Shown piece by piece: positions 1-7,742 of a stretch of 15,879 nucleotides of DNA. The notes under the pieces are model-generated. The model saw only the letters and a program-made list of their open reading frames with translations. It searched no databases and had not been told where the DNA came from. The stretch comes from Zoogloeaceae bacterium (GTDB lineage: Bacteria; Pseudomonadota; Gammaproteobacteria; Burkholderiales; Rhodocyclaceae), in the NCBI GenBank assembly GCA_015657735.1, contig SSSX01000148.1, positions 1-15,879 on the forward strand. The letters are read 5' to 3'. Positions within the stretch are counted from its first letter, which is position 1. Each line of letters begins with the position of its first letter. The translations under genes were made by a program, and so were the position numbers.

Positions 1-932
1 ACGCGATCCCGCTGTACGCGATCAAGGCCGGCCTGCTGACCGTCGAGAAGAAGGGCAAGAAGAACGTCTTCTCGGGCCGCATCCTCGAGATCGAAGGTCT
101 GCCCGATCTCAAGGTCGAACAAGCCTTCGAACTCTCCGACGCCGCTGCCGAGCGTTCCGCCGCGGCCTGCTCGGTGCAGCTCAACAAGGCGCCGATCGTC
201 GAGTACATGCGTTCGAACATCACGCTGATGAAGTGGATGATCGCCGAAGGCTATGCCGACGCCCGCACCCTCAAGCGCCGCATCAAGGCCATGGAAGACT
301 GGATCGCCAACGGCGTGCTGCTGCAGCCGGATGCCAACGCCGACTACGCCTCCGTGATCGAGATCGATCTGGCCGACGTGACCGAGCCGATCCTGGCCTG
401 CCCGAACGACCCGGACGACGTCAAGGTGCTGTCCGAAGTGCAGGGCGACAAGATCGATGAAGTGTTCATCGGCTCGTGCATGACCAACATCGGTCACTTC
501 CGCGCCGCGGGCAAGGTGCTGGACGGCAAGTCCGACATCCCGACCCGCCTGTGGATCGCCCCGCCGACCAAGATGGACGCGCTGATCCTCACCGAAGAAG
601 GCTACTACTCCGTCCTCGGCAAGGCCGGCGCCCGCATGGAAATGCCGGGCTGCTCGCTGTGCATGGGCAACCAGGCGCAGATCCGCAAGGGTTCCACCGC
701 GGTGTCCACCTCCACCCGCAACTTCCCGAACCGTCTGGGCATCGACACCCGGGTGTATCTGGCGTCCGCCGAACTGTCGGCCATCGCAGCCCTGCTGGGC
801 CGCCTGCCGACCGTCGCCGAATACCAGGAAAAGGTTCAGGCGGTGAATGCCAAGGCGGCCGATGTGTACCGCTACATGAACTTCGACCAGATCCCGCAAT
901 TCGTTGAAATTGCGGCCGAGGTCGAAGTCTGA
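1..932 (+). CDS. acnB: Aconitate hydratase B, C-terminal part (5' end outside window)
   Basis: This is the last ~310 codons of the TCA-cycle enzyme that interconverts citrate and isocitrate (and commonly 2-methyl-cis-aconitate in this family). The frame is open from base 3, so the gene enters from the left; full-length AcnB is about 860-870 residues. The three cysteines expected to hold the 4Fe-4S cluster are visible: one in GSCMTN (codon 477-479) and a CxxC in MPGCSLCMGN (codons 651-653 and 660-662). Family sequence runs to the normal C-terminus (DQIPQFVEIAAEVEV), so the 3' end is intact. The gene ends at a strong terminator 30 bp downstream and has no co-directional neighbour inside the window. 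Product identity is very secure; only the N-terminal half is unseen. Confidence 0.97.
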   Translation, partial: AIPLYAIKAGLLTVEKKGKKNVFSGRILEIEGLPDLKVEQAFELSDAAAERSAAACSVQLNKAPIVEYMRSNITLMKWMIAEGYADARTLKRRIKAMEDWIANGVLLQPDANADYASVIEIDLADVTEPILACPNDPDDVKVLSEVQGDKIDEVFIGSCMTNIGHFRAAGKVLDGKSDIPTRLWIAPPTKMDALILTEEGYYSVLGKAGARMEMPGCSLCMGNQAQIRKGSTAVSTSTRNFPNRLGIDTRVYLASAELSAIAALLGRLPTVAEYQEKVQAVNAKAADVYRYMNFDQIPQFVEIAAEVEV

Positions 933-962
933 AGGTAGACGACGCAGTGAGTTGAAAGCCCG

Positions 963-996
963 AAACCCCCGCCGTTACCGGCGGGGGTTTTTGTTT
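963..996 (+). terminator. Rho-independent terminator of acnB
   Basis: A perfect 12-bp stem (AAACCCCCGCCG, 963-974, with CGGCGGGGGTTT, 979-990) closes on a TTAC tetraloop and runs into TTTTTGTTT. It lies 30 bp after the acnB stop. Read leftward it has only a three-U tail, so it is mainly a plus-strand terminator. The stretch from here to 1067 holds nothing else I can recognise. Confidence 0.93.
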
Positions 997-1067
997 GCGG
1001 ACCGCGCTCTGACATCGCGAGCGGAGCCGGCGGGATTGCAGTGCACGAGCGACGCCTCGCGCGGCGC

Positions 1068-1195
1068 CTAGAGTTGATGGTGCAGGCGGCGGGTGCCGAG
1101 CCAGACGGCGCCGGCGATCAGCGGCAGCGACAGGCCGCTCAGCAGGTCGACCGGCAGGGCCAGCCCGGCGCCCTTCAAGGCCTTCAGGGCATATA
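1068..1195 (-). pseudogene. Out-of-frame C-terminal tail of the DUF3422 gene
   Basis: The shifted frame encodes LYALKALKGAGLALPVDL, then a hydrophobic segment (SGLSLPLIAGAVWLG) and a basic end (TRRLHHQL, stop TAG). Joined as GLAGY-ALKALKGAGL it restores the typical DUF3422 ending of a two-helix membrane hairpin with a basic tail. The frames meet at the ATATA tract 1191-1195; two extra bases (an AT duplication) or one missing base would explain it. The intact reading frame of the tail suggests a recent mutation or a sequencing error rather than old decay. I see no slippery heptamer. Confidence 0.75.
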
Positions 1196-2344
1196 GCCGG
1201 CGAGGCCGACCCCGTAGTACGAGATCGCCACCACCGATAAGCCTTCGACCGCCTGCTGCAGGCGCAACTGGCGGTTGGTGCTGCGGTTCAGGCTGTCGAG
1301 CACGCTTTGCGTCTGGCGTTCCTGGGCCAGATTGACGCGGGTGCGCAGCATGTCGTTGGAGCGGTTGAGAAGGGCGGCCAGCGCTTCCTGGCGGGCGGCG
1401 ACCGAGGTGCACGTCTCCATCGCCGGAGCCAGGCGGCGTTCCATGAATTCGCCGACGGTCGGCACGCCCTCGATGCGCCGCTCGCGCAGTTCGCCGATGC
1501 GCGCCCCGACGATGCGGTAGTACGCCTGGGCTGCGCTGAAGCGGTAGCCGGTGCGGAAGGACATCGCGCGCAAGCGGCCATCGAGCCCGGAAATCGCATG
1601 CAGCAGGCCCTCGGCATCGCCGTCGACGTCGAGCCGGCTCATCCGGCTGCCGAGTTCGGTCAGCTCCTCTTCGACGGTGTCGAGCAGCTGCGCGCCGTCG
1701 CGGGCCAGCGGCAAGGCCAGCAGCGCCATCATCAGGTAGTTCTCGATCTCGCAGATGCGTTGCAGCAGCCGCCCCATCTGCGATTCGCGCAGCCCGACGT
1801 CGCGCACCAGGAACTTCGAGAAACCGTCCGGGCCGACCTGAAAATCGGTCCAGATTTCGCCGTCGCCGAGAACCTGGCTGCCGACCAGCGGCGGCACCGG
1901 GAACAGGGATTTCAGGCGCGCCCCGGCGATGCTCAGCGGCCGACCCTGCTCGGCCAGGATGTGGGCGGCAACGATCACGCTGCCGCGCAGCAGTTCCAGC
2001 CAGTCGGCCGGCACGTGGCGGATCGCGGTCCGCGTGAAATCGCCGCCATCCGCCCCGGGCTCGATGAAGGTCCAGGTCGAGAACTCGCTGTGCCGCTCCC
2101 ACTTGACCCGGAAATGGCCGAAGTCGTGCACGAAGTGCTGCGCGCCCGGCGCCGGCGCGGCGACCGCGAAGCGCGCGCACAAGGCTTCGAGCAGGCGCTC
2201 GTGGGCGGTCGGATCGTCCGGACAGTGCAGCGCCAGGTGCGAGATGGATGCCGGCGCCTCGATGACCATGAATGGGCGCGCATGAATCTCGCCCGCCAGG
2301 GCAAGGCGTTGGGGATGGTTCAGCGCGCCGGCCAGTGTCAGCAT
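1184..2344 (-). CDS. DUF3422 family protein, frameshifted near the C-terminus
   Basis: This encodes 386 residues beginning MLTLAGALNHPQR and EIHARPF, the N-terminal hallmark of the DUF3422 family, proteins of unknown function common in proteobacteria and usually about 420-430 residues long with a membrane-anchored C-terminus. The main frame ends prematurely after VVAISYYGVGLAGYMP. The expected rest of the family C-terminus continues in another frame down to 1068 (see the next entry). ATG at 2344 was chosen because the family match starts only a few residues in. It lies 7 nt after the stop of the upstream 58-residue ORF, with no strong Shine-Dalgarno, so translation is probably coupled. A helical, coiled-coil-like region (QEALAALLNRSNDMLRTRVN and following) precedes the membrane part. 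As it stands, the product would keep the soluble domain and first membrane segment and lose the second. Confidence 0.85.
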   Translation of the reverse strand: MLTLAGALNHPQRLALAGEIHARPFMVIEAPASISHLALHCPDDPTAHERLLEALCARFAVAAPAPGAQHFVHDFGHFRVKWERHSEFSTWTFIEPGADGGDFTRTAIRHVPADWLELLRGSVIVAAHILAEQGRPLSIAGARLKSLFPVPPLVGSQVLGDGEIWTDFQVGPDGFSKFLVRDVGLRESQMGRLLQRICEIENYLMMALLALPLARDGAQLLDTVEEELTELGSRMSRLDVDGDAEGLLHAISGLDGRLRAMSFRTGYRFSAAQAYYRIVGARIGELRERRIEGVPTVGEFMERRLAPAMETCTSVAARQEALAALLNRSNDMLRTRVNLAQERQTQSVLDSLNRSTNRQLRLQQAVEGLSVVAISYYGVGLAGYMP

Positions 2345-2351
2345 CGGCGTC

Positions 2352-2528
2352 TCAGTTGTAGCCGCGAACGGCCACCGGCGCCAACTCGGCCGGTTCGCTG
2401 GCGTCGACGCGCGGGAGGCTCGCCGCAGACAACGCCGGCTGCCCGGCGGGGGCGGCCGTTTCGCGGCGGGTGTGGCGGTCGACGGCGCCCGGCGGGCTCA
2501 GGCGGGATGGGGTCGGTTGTTGGTTCAT
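2352..2528 (-). CDS. Small unknown protein (58 aa), coupled to abrB
   Basis: A 58-codon frame starts MNQQPTPSRL and ends APVAVRGYN. I do not recognise a family. Three observations support it as a real gene. It has an AAGGAGA Shine-Dalgarno 6 nt before the ATG, the same AAGGAGACAAA motif found before the binding-protein gene. Its ATG overlaps the stop of the AbrB-family gene as ATGA, a classic coupling arrangement. Its stop lies 7 nt before the DUF3422 start. The protein is rich in Pro, Ala and Arg, has no hydrophobic segment or signal peptide, and is probably small, soluble and largely disordered. It could instead serve mainly to carry ribosomes to the DUF3422 start. Confidence 0.6.
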   Translation of the reverse strand: MNQQPTPSRLSPPGAVDRHTRRETAAPAGQPALSAASLPRVDASEPAELAPVAVRGYN

Positions 2529-3616
2529 GGTTTGTCTCCTTGTTTGGGTTTTGAAATACGAGGGTCGCCGCGCCAGGCCAGGTAGTGGCGGCACAGCAGC
2601 GGGGCGCAGACGGTCAGCAGCGCCACGCGCAGCACGTGTGTGGCGGTGACCAGCGGCACGCTGAGGTGCATTTCGCGGGCCGTGATGCTCATCTCGGCCA
2701 TGCCGCCGGGCGAGGCGGCAAGCAGCAGCGAGGGCAGTGGAATCGGAATCAGCCGGCCGAGCGCGGCGACGAAGAGCGCGCAGAGCAGCAGGGTCAGCGC
2801 CGTGGTCAGCATCGACACGCCGAGAAAGCGCGGTGCGGCGCGGAAGAAACTGGGCGAGAAGCGGTTGCCGAGGGCCGTCCCGATCAGCAGCTGGCCGCCA
2901 TTGACCAGCCAGCCGGGCAGACTGGTCAGCGGCAGGTTGGCCGCCGTCAGCGCGCCGACGCAGAGCAGCGGGCCGAGCACCCAGGCATTGGCGATGCGCA
3001 GCCGGGCGAAGAGGACCACGCCGGCCAGCGAAGCGGCGAGCAGCAGCGGGAAGCGCATCCAGTCGACGCTGCCGGCGAGGGCGCGGAATTGTTCGTGGCC
3101 TTCGCGGCCGCCGTGGTGCAGCACGAAGGGGATCACGCTCACCACCAGCATCACGCGCAGCGCATGGGCGGCGGCGATTCGGTCGACCTGCCCGCCGTGG
3201 CGGTCGGCGAGGACGACCATTTCGGAAGCGCCGCCGGGCAGGCCGCCGAAGAAGGCGGTGGCCGGGGTGACCTGCCCCCAGCGTTCGAGCAGGCGGGCGG
3301 CGACGATGCCGAAAACGACGGCGCTGCCGGCCATGAGCAGGATGGCCGGGGTATGGCGGCCGAGTTCGCCGAGCACGGCCGGCGTGAAGTACAGGCCCAG
3401 CGCGGTGCCGATGGCCCATTGTCCGGCCTGGCGGCCGCCCGGCAGCGCCCGCAGCGGCAGGCCGGCGATGCGCAGGATGGCGATCGAAAACAGGGGCCCG
3501 AGCATCCACGGCAGCGGCAGGCGGGCGGCGGCGGCGGCCCAGCCGGCCAGCGTGGCGATGGCGAGTGCGGCGGCGACCCAGGCGCCCTGGCGCAGGCGGG
3601 AATTCGACGTGGTCAC
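2525..3616 (-). CDS. AbrB-family multi-pass membrane protein
   Basis: The ~363-residue, strongly hydrophobic protein belongs to the AbrB / putative ammonia monooxygenase membrane family (AbrB as in the E. coli inner-membrane protein, not the Bacillus DNA-binding AbrB). The family duplication is visible: two similar halves, each with a P-W-x-L-G-P-L type start (LPLPWMLGPL early; ANAWVLGPLL mid-protein) and a glycine-rich PGG motif (GGLPGGASEMV; ASPGGMAEM). About ten membrane helices are expected. Physiological role is unknown. The open frame extends back to a GTG at 3685, but that start lies inside the upstream operon's terminator hairpin; GTG 3616, just before the first membrane helix, is preferred, although no good Shine-Dalgarno precedes it. 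The stop overlaps the ATG of the 58-residue ORF. It heads a three-gene unit with DUF3422. Confidence 0.85.
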   Translation of the reverse strand: MTTSNSRLRQGAWVAAALAIATLAGWAAAAARLPLPWMLGPLFSIAILRIAGLPLRALPGGRQAGQWAIGTALGLYFTPAVLGELGRHTPAILLMAGSAVVFGIVAARLLERWGQVTPATAFFGGLPGGASEMVVLADRHGGQVDRIAAAHALRVMLVVSVIPFVLHHGGREGHEQFRALAGSVDWMRFPLLLAASLAGVVLFARLRIANAWVLGPLLCVGALTAANLPLTSLPGWLVNGGQLLIGTALGNRFSPSFFRAAPRFLGVSMLTTALTLLLCALFVAALGRLIPIPLPSLLLAASPGGMAEMSITAREMHLSVPLVTATHVLRVALLTVCAPLLCRHYLAWRGDPRISKPKQGDKP

Positions 3617-3636
3617 GGTCAAGCTGAAAGAAAGCC

Positions 3637-3670
3637 AAAAAAATGTCCCGCCCCGAAGGAAAGGCGGGAC
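3637..3670 (-). terminator. Terminator of the ABC importer operon
   Basis: On the minus strand an 8-bp perfect stem (GTCCCGCC / GGCGGGAC, plus-strand 3663-3670 and 3645-3652) with a 10-nt loop is followed by seven T residues (plus-strand A's 3637-3643). It sits about 45 bp after the ATPase stop and only about 20 bp before the preferred abrB start. It therefore separates the two units, or makes abrB depend on read-through or on a promoter overlapping the hairpin. Confidence 0.9.
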
Positions 3671-3713
3671 ACCAAGTGCAGTCACATCGCGTTACTGCAA
3701 GGAGAGGAGCCGA

Positions 3714-4781
3714 TCAGAAAATCCACACCGCGTCGCCCGGCAGTTCGAGCCAGCGCTTGCCCGGCACTTCGTGGCGCTTGCCCCAGGCGCGCAGCAGATC
3801 CTTGCCGGCGTGGAAGACGTATTCGTAGCGGTCGCCGAGGAACATCGAGGTGACGAGGTCGACTTCCGCCCGGTTGTGGCCGTCGGCGTCGGCGACGTGG
3901 GCCTGCTCGACGCGGATCACCGCCTTCGCCTCGTGGCCGATGGCGGCGTTGGTGCGGCGCAGGCCCCACACCGACAGGCCGTTGTCGAGGTCGATGCGCG
4001 CTTCGCCGCCTTTGATGTCGCCGATGCGGCCGGTCATGATGTTGTTGCTGCCCATGAAATCGGCGACGAAATAGGTCTGCGGCTGGCCGTACATCTCGGT
4101 CGGCGTGCCCTGCTGTTCGATCACGCCGCCGTTGAGCAGCAGGATGCGGTCGGACATCGCCATCGCTTCCGACTGGTCGTGGGTGACGACCAGCGCCGAC
4201 AGCTGCATCTCGACGATCAGGTTGCGCAGCCAGGCACGGGCTTCCTCGCGCATCTTGGCGTCGAGGTTGGACAGCGGCTCGTCGAGCAGGATCACCGGCG
4301 GGTTGTAGACCAGCGCCCGGGCGATCGACACGCGCTGCTGCTGGCCGCCGGAGAGCTGGTGCGGGTAGCGTTCGGCGAGATGGTCGAGGCCGAGGTTCTT
4401 CAGGGCGGCGTGGACGCGCTGCACGATTTCGTTCTGCGCCACCTTGCGCAGCTTGAGCGGATAGGCGACGTTGTCGAACACCGTCTTGTGCGGCCACAGC
4501 GCGTAGGACTGGAAGACCAGGCCGAGGTCGCGCTTTTCGGCCGGGACGTCGATGCCGGCGGCGGCGTCGTAGATCGCCCGGCCGGCGATGGTCACGCTGC
4601 CCTGGTGCGGTTGCTCCAGGCCGGCGACGGCGCGCAGCAGCGTGGTCTTGCCGCTGCCCGACGGGCCGAGCAGCGAGACGACTTCGCCACGCCTGAGCTG
4701 CATCGAGACGCCCTTGAGGATCGGATTGCTGCCGTAGGACAGGGCGAGGTTGTCGACGGTGAGGATGGTCTTGTCAGTCAT
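3714..4781 (-). CDS. ABC importer ATP-binding protein (FbpC/PotA-like)
   Basis: The 355-residue ATPase powers the importer encoded just upstream. Visible motifs are Walker A GPSGSGKTT (39-47), the Q-loop FQSY (Gln91), signature LSGGQQQR (143-150), Walker B VILLDEP (Glu168), D-loop SNLD and the H-loop His201 (VVTHD). After residue ~235 comes a regulatory beta domain of the TOBE type, as in FbpC, PotA and MalK-like ATPases. Its ATG overlaps the end of the permease gene by 8 bp (ATGACTGA), so the two are probably translationally coupled. The family includes importers of ferric iron, polyamines, thiamine, sugar phosphates and phosphonates, so the ATPase alone does not fix the substrate. The gene is followed by a strong terminator. 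Confidence 0.95.
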   Translation of the reverse strand: MTDKTILTVDNLALSYGSNPILKGVSMQLRRGEVVSLLGPSGSGKTTLLRAVAGLEQPHQGSVTIAGRAIYDAAAGIDVPAEKRDLGLVFQSYALWPHKTVFDNVAYPLKLRKVAQNEIVQRVHAALKNLGLDHLAERYPHQLSGGQQQRVSIARALVYNPPVILLDEPLSNLDAKMREEARAWLRNLIVEMQLSALVVTHDQSEAMAMSDRILLLNGGVIEQQGTPTEMYGQPQTYFVADFMGSNNIMTGRIGDIKGGEARIDLDNGLSVWGLRRTNAAIGHEAKAVIRVEQAHVADADGHNRAEVDLVTSMFLGDRYEYVFHAGKDLLRAWGKRHEVPGKRWLELPGDAVWIF

Positions 4782-6441
4782 GAAGTTTCACTCCAAAGCG
4801 CAGCGCGACAGCCAGGCCAACGCCGACCAGCGCCATGTTGATCAGGGAAAGGGCGGCGACCACATCGACGGCGCCGGAAGCCCACAGGGAGACGATTTGC
4901 GCACCGATCACCTCGGTGCCGGGGGAGAGCAGATAGACGCCGGTCGAGTATTCGCGCTCGAAGATCATGAACACCAGCAGCCAGGCGCCGAGCAGGCCGT
5001 TGCGGATCAGCGGCACGGTGATGTCGCGCGAGACGCGGGCGTTCGAGGCGCCGACCAGACGGCCGGCTTCTTCGAGTTCCGGGCCGACCTGCATCAGCGC
5101 GCTCTGGATCAGACGCATGCCGTAGGCCAGCCAGACGATGGCGTAGGCGAACCACACCGAGAACAGCGTCGAGCGCAGCGGGGTCAGGAAGGGCACGAAG
5201 AGGAAGACCCAGAACACCGCCAGACCGGCCATCAGGCCCGGCACGGCGCGCGGCGTCAGCACGATGTAGTCGACGAAGCGCGAGATCGCGTCGTTCTTGC
5301 GGTGCGTCGCGAGGCCGATGGCGAGGTAGCCGCCGACCGCCAGTGCGCCGCCCAGCGTGCCGATGAGGAGCGAATTGATGATGGCGCGGATCATCGTCGA
5401 TTCGTCGAACACGGCGCGGAAGTGGTCGAGCGTCAGCACGTCGAGCAGGTTGATGCCCTGGCCCCAGCTGCTGACCACCGAGCGCAGCGCGATGCCGACC
5501 ACCGGCACGACGACGCTGAAGAACAGCCAGGCGAGGATCAGCGCCAGCGCCAGCCACTTCCACGGGCCGAGGGCGAGCGGGCGCTGGCGGGCCGACTTGC
5601 CCTTCATCGCGACGAAGCGCTGCGCCGACTTGAGCAGGACGCGCTGCAGCAGCACCAGCGGGAAGGTCACCGCGATGATGCAGGTCGCCACGGCCGCCAT
5701 CAGGTGGTAGGACGGGGTGCCGAGCTTGTTGGTGAGCTTGTAGAGATAGGTGGTCAGCACCAAGTGGCCTTCCGGATCGCCGAGGATCAGCGGCAGGCCG
5801 AAGATCTCGAAGCCGAGGAAGAAGACCAGCACGCCGACGTACAGCAGGGCCGGCGAAACCATCGGGATCGACACGTCGCGGGCCACGCGGAAGGGGCTGG
5901 CGCCGGACAGGCGGGCCGCTTCCTCGACATCGGAGCCGAGGTTGCGCAGCGCCGACGAGGAATACAGGTAGACGTGCGGCACGTGGGTCAGGCCGGCGAT
6001 GACGATGATCGAGGCCAGCGAGTAGATGTTCCACGGCACGCTGCCGAAGATGTCCTGAAACCACACCGAGAAGAAGCCGACCGGGCCGAGCGACACGACG
6101 TAGCCGAAGCCGAGCACCACCGGCGAAACGAAGATCGGGATCAGGATCGGCGTTTCCAGCCACTTGCGGCCGGGCAGGTCGGTGCGCACCATGATGAAGG
6201 CCAGGATGGCGCCGAGCGGGATGGCGATGACGCCCATGCCGATGGCGACCGCGAAGGTGTTCTTGGCGGCCAGCCAGAAGTCCGGGTCGTCGATGATGAA
6301 GGCGTAGGACTCGAGGCTCAGGCTGGCCGGCATGAAGAAGGGGCCGGACAGCACGCTCTGGTAGACCACCAGGCCGAGCGGGAAGAAGACGGAGAGGGCG
6401 AGCAGGGCCACCACTGCCCGTCGGGGCAATGTTTGCAACAT
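4774..6441 (-). CDS. ABC importer fused double permease (FbpB-like)
   Basis: The 555-residue inner-membrane protein is a head-to-tail fusion of two binding-protein-dependent transport permease domains, as in FbpB and AfuB relatives, with about twelve predicted membrane helices. Each half has its EAA coupling loop, which docks on the ATPase: EEAARLSGASPFRVARDVSIP in the first half and EEAGRLVGASNARVSRDITVP in the second. ATG 6441 is preceded by GAGGT about 5 nt upstream. The 73-nt gap from the binding-protein stop contains a GC-rich stretch that may fold weakly, a common place for a step-down in expression between an abundant binding protein and its permease. The 3' end overlaps the ATPase start by 8 bp. 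It forms the translocation channel; substrate unknown. Confidence 0.94.
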   Translation of the reverse strand: MLQTLPRRAVVALLALSVFFPLGLVVYQSVLSGPFFMPASLSLESYAFIIDDPDFWLAAKNTFAVAIGMGVIAIPLGAILAFIMVRTDLPGRKWLETPILIPIFVSPVVLGFGYVVSLGPVGFFSVWFQDIFGSVPWNIYSLASIIVIAGLTHVPHVYLYSSSALRNLGSDVEEAARLSGASPFRVARDVSIPMVSPALLYVGVLVFFLGFEIFGLPLILGDPEGHLVLTTYLYKLTNKLGTPSYHLMAAVATCIIAVTFPLVLLQRVLLKSAQRFVAMKGKSARQRPLALGPWKWLALALILAWLFFSVVVPVVGIALRSVVSSWGQGINLLDVLTLDHFRAVFDESTMIRAIINSLLIGTLGGALAVGGYLAIGLATHRKNDAISRFVDYIVLTPRAVPGLMAGLAVFWVFLFVPFLTPLRSTLFSVWFAYAIVWLAYGMRLIQSALMQVGPELEEAGRLVGASNARVSRDITVPLIRNGLLGAWLLVFMIFEREYSTGVYLLSPGTEVIGAQIVSLWASGAVDVVAALSLINMALVGVGLAVALRFGVKLHD

Positions 6442-6514
6442 GGGGATACCTCGGAGAAAGTGAGGAAGTGGTGGCCGACGGCGGACTACCGGCCTCCGGG
6501 CGGCAGCGACGTCC

Positions 6515-7618
6515 TTATTTGCCCTTGATGGTGCTGTTCCACTGCTTCAGGAAATCCAGCCGCTTGGCCTGGTCCAGATAGGTCAGCAGACCGGTGTTGA
6601 TCGCCACCGGGCGCAGCGCGTCGCCGAGTTGCTTCTTCAGGCCGCTGGCCGTGGTGTCGCCTTCGACGTCGGGGCGGATGGCGTAGAGGTCGGCCTTGCT
6701 GGCGATGATTTCCTGGCCCTTCTTGGAGAGCACGAAATCGAGCCACAGCTTGGCGGCGTTGGGGTTCTTGGCCTTCTTGGCGATGAACATCACGCGGCTC
6801 AGCACCAGCGTGTAGTCCTTGGGCAGCACGATGCCGATCGACGGGTCCTTGCGGGCGCGGGTCAGCGCGTAGGCGGCGTTGAGGTTGTAGCCGATGAGGT
6901 TTTCGCCGGAGGCGATACGCTCCATCATCGTGCCGGTCGACGCCTGCACCCTGACCTGCACGGCGCCGAGGGCCTTCTGCAAGTCGTTGAAGCCGGCGGC
7001 ATTGACCTGCTTGTCCTGCGTGACGAGCATGAAGCCGACGCCGGATTTTTCCGGATCGTAGGTGTTCACCTTGCCCTTGAACTTGTCGGTCTGCGTGTTG
7101 AGCAGCTTGACCAGGTCGGCGTGGGTTTGCGGTACGTCGGCGGCCGGCACCAGGCGTTTGTTGTAGACGAAGCCGATCGGCTCGTAGGTGGTGCCGAAGG
7201 CTTCGTTCTTCCAGTTGGCCCATTCGGGCAGCTTGGCGGTTTCGGCCGACTTGTGCGGCTGGGCGTGACCGTCGTTGACCAGCTTGATCTGCAGGTCCAT
7301 CGACGACGACCAGGTGACGTCGGCCGAACTGCCGGCGGCGGTTTCGGAGATGAAGCGGTTGTACAGCTCGGTGGTGCTCATGTTGCTGTACTCGACGTTG
7401 ATCGCCGGGTACATGGCGCGGAATTCGCGGATCAGGTGATTGGCCTGCTCGTTGTCGGTGACGCCGTAGATGACCAGCTTGCCTTCCTTCTGCGCGGCGG
7501 CCACCAGGTCGGCGGTGGAGTCGGCGTGGGCCGGGGCGAGGCCGAAAGCGGCGTTCAGGGCGGCGACGGTGAGGCCGGCGAGCAGGCTGCGCTGGAAGCG
7601 ACGACGGTTTGCGTTCAT
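6515..7618 (-). CDS. Periplasmic solute-binding protein of the ABC importer
   Basis: The 367-residue binding protein captures the substrate in the periplasm. The start is set by AAGGAGACAAAAC-ATG (7618); an in-frame start ten codons upstream ignores this site. The N-terminus MNANRRRFQRS carries a twin-arginine motif (RRxF with a following Arg), then a hydrophobic stretch ending AHA-D, so Tat export with cleavage near residue 32 is likely. The mature protein (KEGKLVIYGVTDNEQANHL and so on) resembles the FbpA/AfuA/phosphonate cluster of binding proteins. The tandem tyrosines that bind Fe(III) in FbpA-type proteins are not found, which argues against iron. The neighbouring porin and TctDE-like regulators make a small organic anion a reasonable guess. 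It is first gene of the operon and has its own promoter and operator upstream. Confidence 0.93.
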   Translation of the reverse strand: MNANRRRFQRSLLAGLTVAALNAAFGLAPAHADSTADLVAAAQKEGKLVIYGVTDNEQANHLIREFRAMYPAINVEYSNMSTTELYNRFISETAAGSSADVTWSSSMDLQIKLVNDGHAQPHKSAETAKLPEWANWKNEAFGTTYEPIGFVYNKRLVPAADVPQTHADLVKLLNTQTDKFKGKVNTYDPEKSGVGFMLVTQDKQVNAAGFNDLQKALGAVQVRVQASTGTMMERIASGENLIGYNLNAAYALTRARKDPSIGIVLPKDYTLVLSRVMFIAKKAKNPNAAKLWLDFVLSKKGQEIIASKADLYAIRPDVEGDTTASGLKKQLGDALRPVAINTGLLTYLDQAKRLDFLKQWNSTIKGK

Positions 7619-7686
7619 GTTTTGTCTCCTTGTTTTTGGTTCTGGCATCCGGCTGGCGCGGGTGCCGGCCGGATGTCGATGGGCTT

Positions 7687-7719
7687 ACTGTAGCGGCGAA
7701 GGCTGTCGGTTTGCTTTCG
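7687..7719 (-). promoter_or_regulatory. Binding-protein promoter with OmpR-type tandem operator
   Basis: Read on the minus strand, CGAAAG (7719-7714) and CGACAG (7708-7703) are repeated with an 11-bp period, then 10 bp, then TACAGT (7692-7687) as a -10. There is no good -35; the half-sites cover that region, as at activator-dependent promoters. The porin promoter has the same layout at the same distances. The operator also lies inside an inverted repeat (GGCTGTCGGTTTG at 7701-7713 pairing with CAAACCG 7721-7727 and ACAGCC 7734-7739). Confidence 0.65.
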
Positions 7720-7742
7720 CCAAACCGCACGTCACAGCCATC

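Noticed and set aside
1184..1200. Programmed -1 ribosomal frameshift in the DUF3422 gene
   Set aside because: The direction would fit, but there is no X-XXY-YYZ slippery heptamer and no obvious downstream stimulatory hairpin or internal Shine-Dalgarno.
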